From Streptomyces neyagawaensis (lineage in GTDB: Bacteria; Actinomycetota; Actinomycetes; Streptomycetales; Streptomycetaceae): 64,000 bases of DNA. The position numbers and the translations under genes are program-made. The notes under the pieces were generated by a model. The model did no database searches. It was not told where the DNA came from and worked only from the letters and a program-made list of their open reading frames with translations. Shown here one piece after another: positions 62,701 to 64,000 of this stretch (position 1 is the first letter of the stretch; each line of letters starts with the position of its first letter). The stretch is taken from positions 534,887 to 598,886 of the forward strand of contig NZ_JAMGBG010000001.1 in assembly GCF_023516595.1 (NCBI RefSeq), read 5' to 3'.

Positions 62701-64000
62701 GGTCACCTGCTCGGCGAAGGACGACAGCTGGTCGACCATCGTGTTCACCGTGGTGACGAGTTCGAGGATCTCGCCCTTGGCGTCCACGGTGATCTTCTTC
62801 GACAGGTCACCCTTGGCGACCGCGGTGGTGACCTCTGCGATCTGGCGCACCTGAATGGTCAGGTTGTTCGCCATGAAGTTCACCGACTGGGTGAGGTCCT
62901 TCCAGGTGCCGGACACACCCTGCACCTCGGCCTGACCGCCGAGCTGGCCCTCCGTGCCCACCTCACGGGCGACCCTGGTGACCTCCTCCGCGAACGACGA
63001 CAGCTGGTCCACCATCGTGTTCAGCGTGTTCTTCAGTTCCAGGATCTCGCCGCGCGCGTCCACGGTGATCTTCTGGGAGAGGTCACCTCGGGCGACCGCC
63101 GTGGCGACCTGCGCGATGTTGCGGACCTGTCCGGTCAGATTGCCGGCCATGCCGTTCACGGACTCGGTGAGGTCGCGCCACACACCGGCGACGCCCGGTA
63201 CGTGCGCCTGACCACCGAGGCGGCCCTCGGTGCCCACGTCACGGGCGACCCGAGTCACCTGGTCGGCGAAGGACGACAGCTGGTCGACCATCGTGTTGAT
63301 GGTGTTCTTCAGCTCAAGGATCTCGCCGCGCGCGTCGACGTCGATCTTCTGCGACAGGTCACCGCGGGCGACGGCCGTCGTCACCTGCGCGATGTTGCGC
63401 ACCTGGGAGGTGAGATTGCCGGCCATCGAGTTGACGGAGTCCGTGAGCTCCTTCCAGGTGCCCGACACACCGTCCACGCGGGCCTGACCGCCGAGGCGGC
63501 CCTCCGTGCCCACGTCACGGGCCATGCGGGTCACCTGGTCGGCGAACGACGACAGCTGGTCGACCATCGTGTTCACGGTGTTCTTCAGTTCGAGCATCTC
63601 GCCCGCGACATCGACGGTGACCTTCTGCGAGAGGTCGCCGTTGGCCACGGCCGTGGTGACCGCCGCGATGTTCCTCACCTGTCCGGTGAGATTCCGGAAC
63701 GCCGTGTTGACGGAGTCCGTGAGGTCCTTCCACGTACCGGCCGCGCCCGGCACCTTCGCCTGACCGCCGAGACGCCCCTCGGCACCCACCTCGTTGGCCA
63801 CACGGGTGACCTCGGCACCGAAGTAGGACAGCTGGTCGACCATCCCGTTGACGGTGTTCTTCAGCTCGAGCATCTCGCCGGCCACGTCGACGGTGACCTT
63901 CTGCGAGAGGTCACCGTTGGCCACGGCCGTGGTCACCGCCGCGATGTCCCGCACCTGGATCGTCAGGTTCCGGAAGACCGTGTTCACCGAATCGGTGAGG
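59725..64000 (-). CDS. osaA: Hybrid sensor histidine kinase OsaA, HAMP-array type (5' part beyond window)
   Basis: More than 1420 residues are visible and the N-terminus lies past 64000. From the right edge the protein has at least eight consecutive 92-residue HAMP units (about 64000-61890). Then follow a GAF-like domain (about 61860-61360), a coiled coil, a HisKA box [11 protein letters not shown] (about 61090), an ATPase with G-box DTGIGIA and GTGLGLS, and a receiver domain (Asp in [12 protein letters not shown], about 59935) that ends the protein. A short disordered linker lies between ATPase and receiver. Such kinases act in osmotic and morphological control; the named role with OsaB is by analogy. 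The HAMP units share 276-bp spacing. Confidence 0.9.
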   Translation of the reverse strand, partial: LTDSVNTVFRNLTIQVRDIAAVTTAVANGDLSQKVTVDVAGEMLELKNTVNGMVDQLSYFGAEVTRVANEVGAEGRLGGQAKVPGAAGTWKDLTDSVNTAFRNLTGQVRNIAAVTTAVANGDLSQKVTVDVAGEMLELKNTVNTMVDQLSSFADQVTRMARDVGTEGRLGGQARVDGVSGTWKELTDSVNSMAGNLTSQVRNIAQVTTAVARGDLSQKIDVDARGEILELKNTINTMVDQLSSFADQVTRVARDVGTEGRLGGQAHVPGVAGVWRDLTESVNGMAGNLTGQVRNIAQVATAVARGDLSQKITVDARGEILELKNTLNTMVDQLSSFAEEVTRVAREVGTEGQLGGQAEVQGVSGTWKDLTQSVNFMANNLTIQVRQIAEVTTAVAKGDLSKKITVDAKGEILELVTTVNTMVDQLSSFAEQVTRVAREVGTEGILGGQAHVPGITGIWKDLSGNVNLMAKNLTMQVRNISQVAAAVANGDLTRTVTIEARGEVAELADTFNSMVKTLSSFADQVTKVAREVGTDGILGGQAHVPGVAGTWKDLTESVNSMASNLTGQVRNIAMVTTAIAKGDLTKKIDIDARGEILELKTTINTMVDQLSSFAEEVTRVAREVGTEGQLGGLARVRDVDGTWRDLTESVNEMAGNLTRQVRAIARVATAVTRGDLNLKIDVDASGEIKELQDYINKMIANLRDTTIANQEQDWLKGNLARISALMQGRRDLDDVASLIMSELTPVVSAQHGAFFLAMPLVDGKDLGPDNEDQYELRMLGSYGYSMGSMPTSFRPGEALVGTAAQEKRTILVENAPSGYLKISSGLGEAPPAQVIVLPVLFEGTVLGVIELASFTPFTQIQKDFLNQIAEMIATSVNTISVNTKTEVLLKQSQELTEQLRERSDELENRQKALQASNAELEEKAELLARQNRDIEVKNTEIEEARQVLEERAEQLAVSMRYKSEFLANMSHELRTPLNSLLILAKLLADNAESNLTPKQVEFAETIHGAGSDLLQLINDILDLSKVEAGKMDVSPTRIALVQLVDYVEATFRPLTAEKGLDFSVRVSPELPATLHTDEQRLLQVLRNLLSNAVKFTDSGAVELVIRPAGADVPVAIREQLLEAGSLSDPDAAMIAFSVTDTGIGIAASKMRVIFEAFKQADGTTSRKYGGTGLGLSISREIARLLGGEIHAQSEPGRGSTFTLYLPLHPSELPPQGYASNSPSSLEAGELLASEAELSEPAETPAEVKSYQETQNGAAALFRRRRRAVPAGPSSGMPGQGSGQAPEHWAQEAPQARRADRFDGEKVLIVDDDIRNVFALTSVLEQHGLSVLYAENGREGIEVLEQHDDVTVVLMDIMMPEMDGYATTTAIRRMPQFAGLPIIALTAKAMKGDREKAIDSGASDYVTKPVDPDHLLAVMEQWMRSE
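61890..64000 (-). repeat. HAMP-unit tandem array in osaA, 276-bp period
   Basis: At least eight units start with [16 protein letters not shown] sequence and contain a TTAVAxGDLSxK core. The period is exactly 92 codons. The same plus-strand shadow frames recur every 276 bases, for example starting at 62954, 63230 and 63506. The units differ by substitutions, so they diverged after duplication. Confidence 0.9.

Overview
This window is high-GC actinobacterial chromosome with GTG starts, ATGA/GTGA gene overlaps and an intact core-gene order. Gene content and order match the core of a Streptomyces chromosome; from memory they run parallel to the S. coelicolor lexA-to-osaAB stretch (about SCO5803 to SCO5748). 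I see no rRNA, tRNA, CRISPR array, transposase, integrase or prophage, so this is core DNA with some variable inserts.

Left part (1-13.3 kb). lexA faces a DinG-type helicase. Next come three minus-strand genes for a putative NRPS-independent siderophore: a diaminobutyrate-type aminotransferase, an IucA/IucC synthetase and a GNAT N-acyltransferase. The synthetase gene carries in-frame minisatellites that swell the enzyme to about 870 residues. Two tandem secreted trypsin-fold lipoproteins and the ribosome GTPase HflX follow.

Middle part (13.3-35.4 kb). This holds an M1 metallopeptidase, an RSH-family (p)ppGpp enzyme with eroded synthetase motifs, dapF, the tRNA modification genes miaA and miaB, and small conserved genes. 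After these come a Tat-exported amidase, a TAXI solute receptor convergent with a two-component system, the gluABCD glutamate ABC transporter, an FAD monooxygenase, and a cysteine dioxygenase preceded by a Cys-codon leader peptide.

Right part (35.4-64 kb). Here are recA-recX with a LexA-type box, an AI-2E permease, azlCD with an AraC regulator, the repair pair lhr-nei, a short-chain dehydrogenase and dpsB. A minus-strand series ftsK-rodZ-rimO-pgsA-cinA-clgR follows. The window ends in the osmoadaptation pair osaB and osaA; osaA runs off the right edge with at least eight HAMP units.

Functional themes are DNA repair (lexA, recA, recX, dinG, lhr, nei), stress and nutrient signalling (rshA, clgR, dpsB, osaAB), RNA modification (miaA, miaB, rimO) and envelope functions. 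The least explained features are the minisatellite-bearing siderophore synthetase, the palindrome plus Cys leader at 34.58-34.82 kb, the hexanucleotide microsatellite abutting dpsB, and the TAXI receptor/two-component trio.
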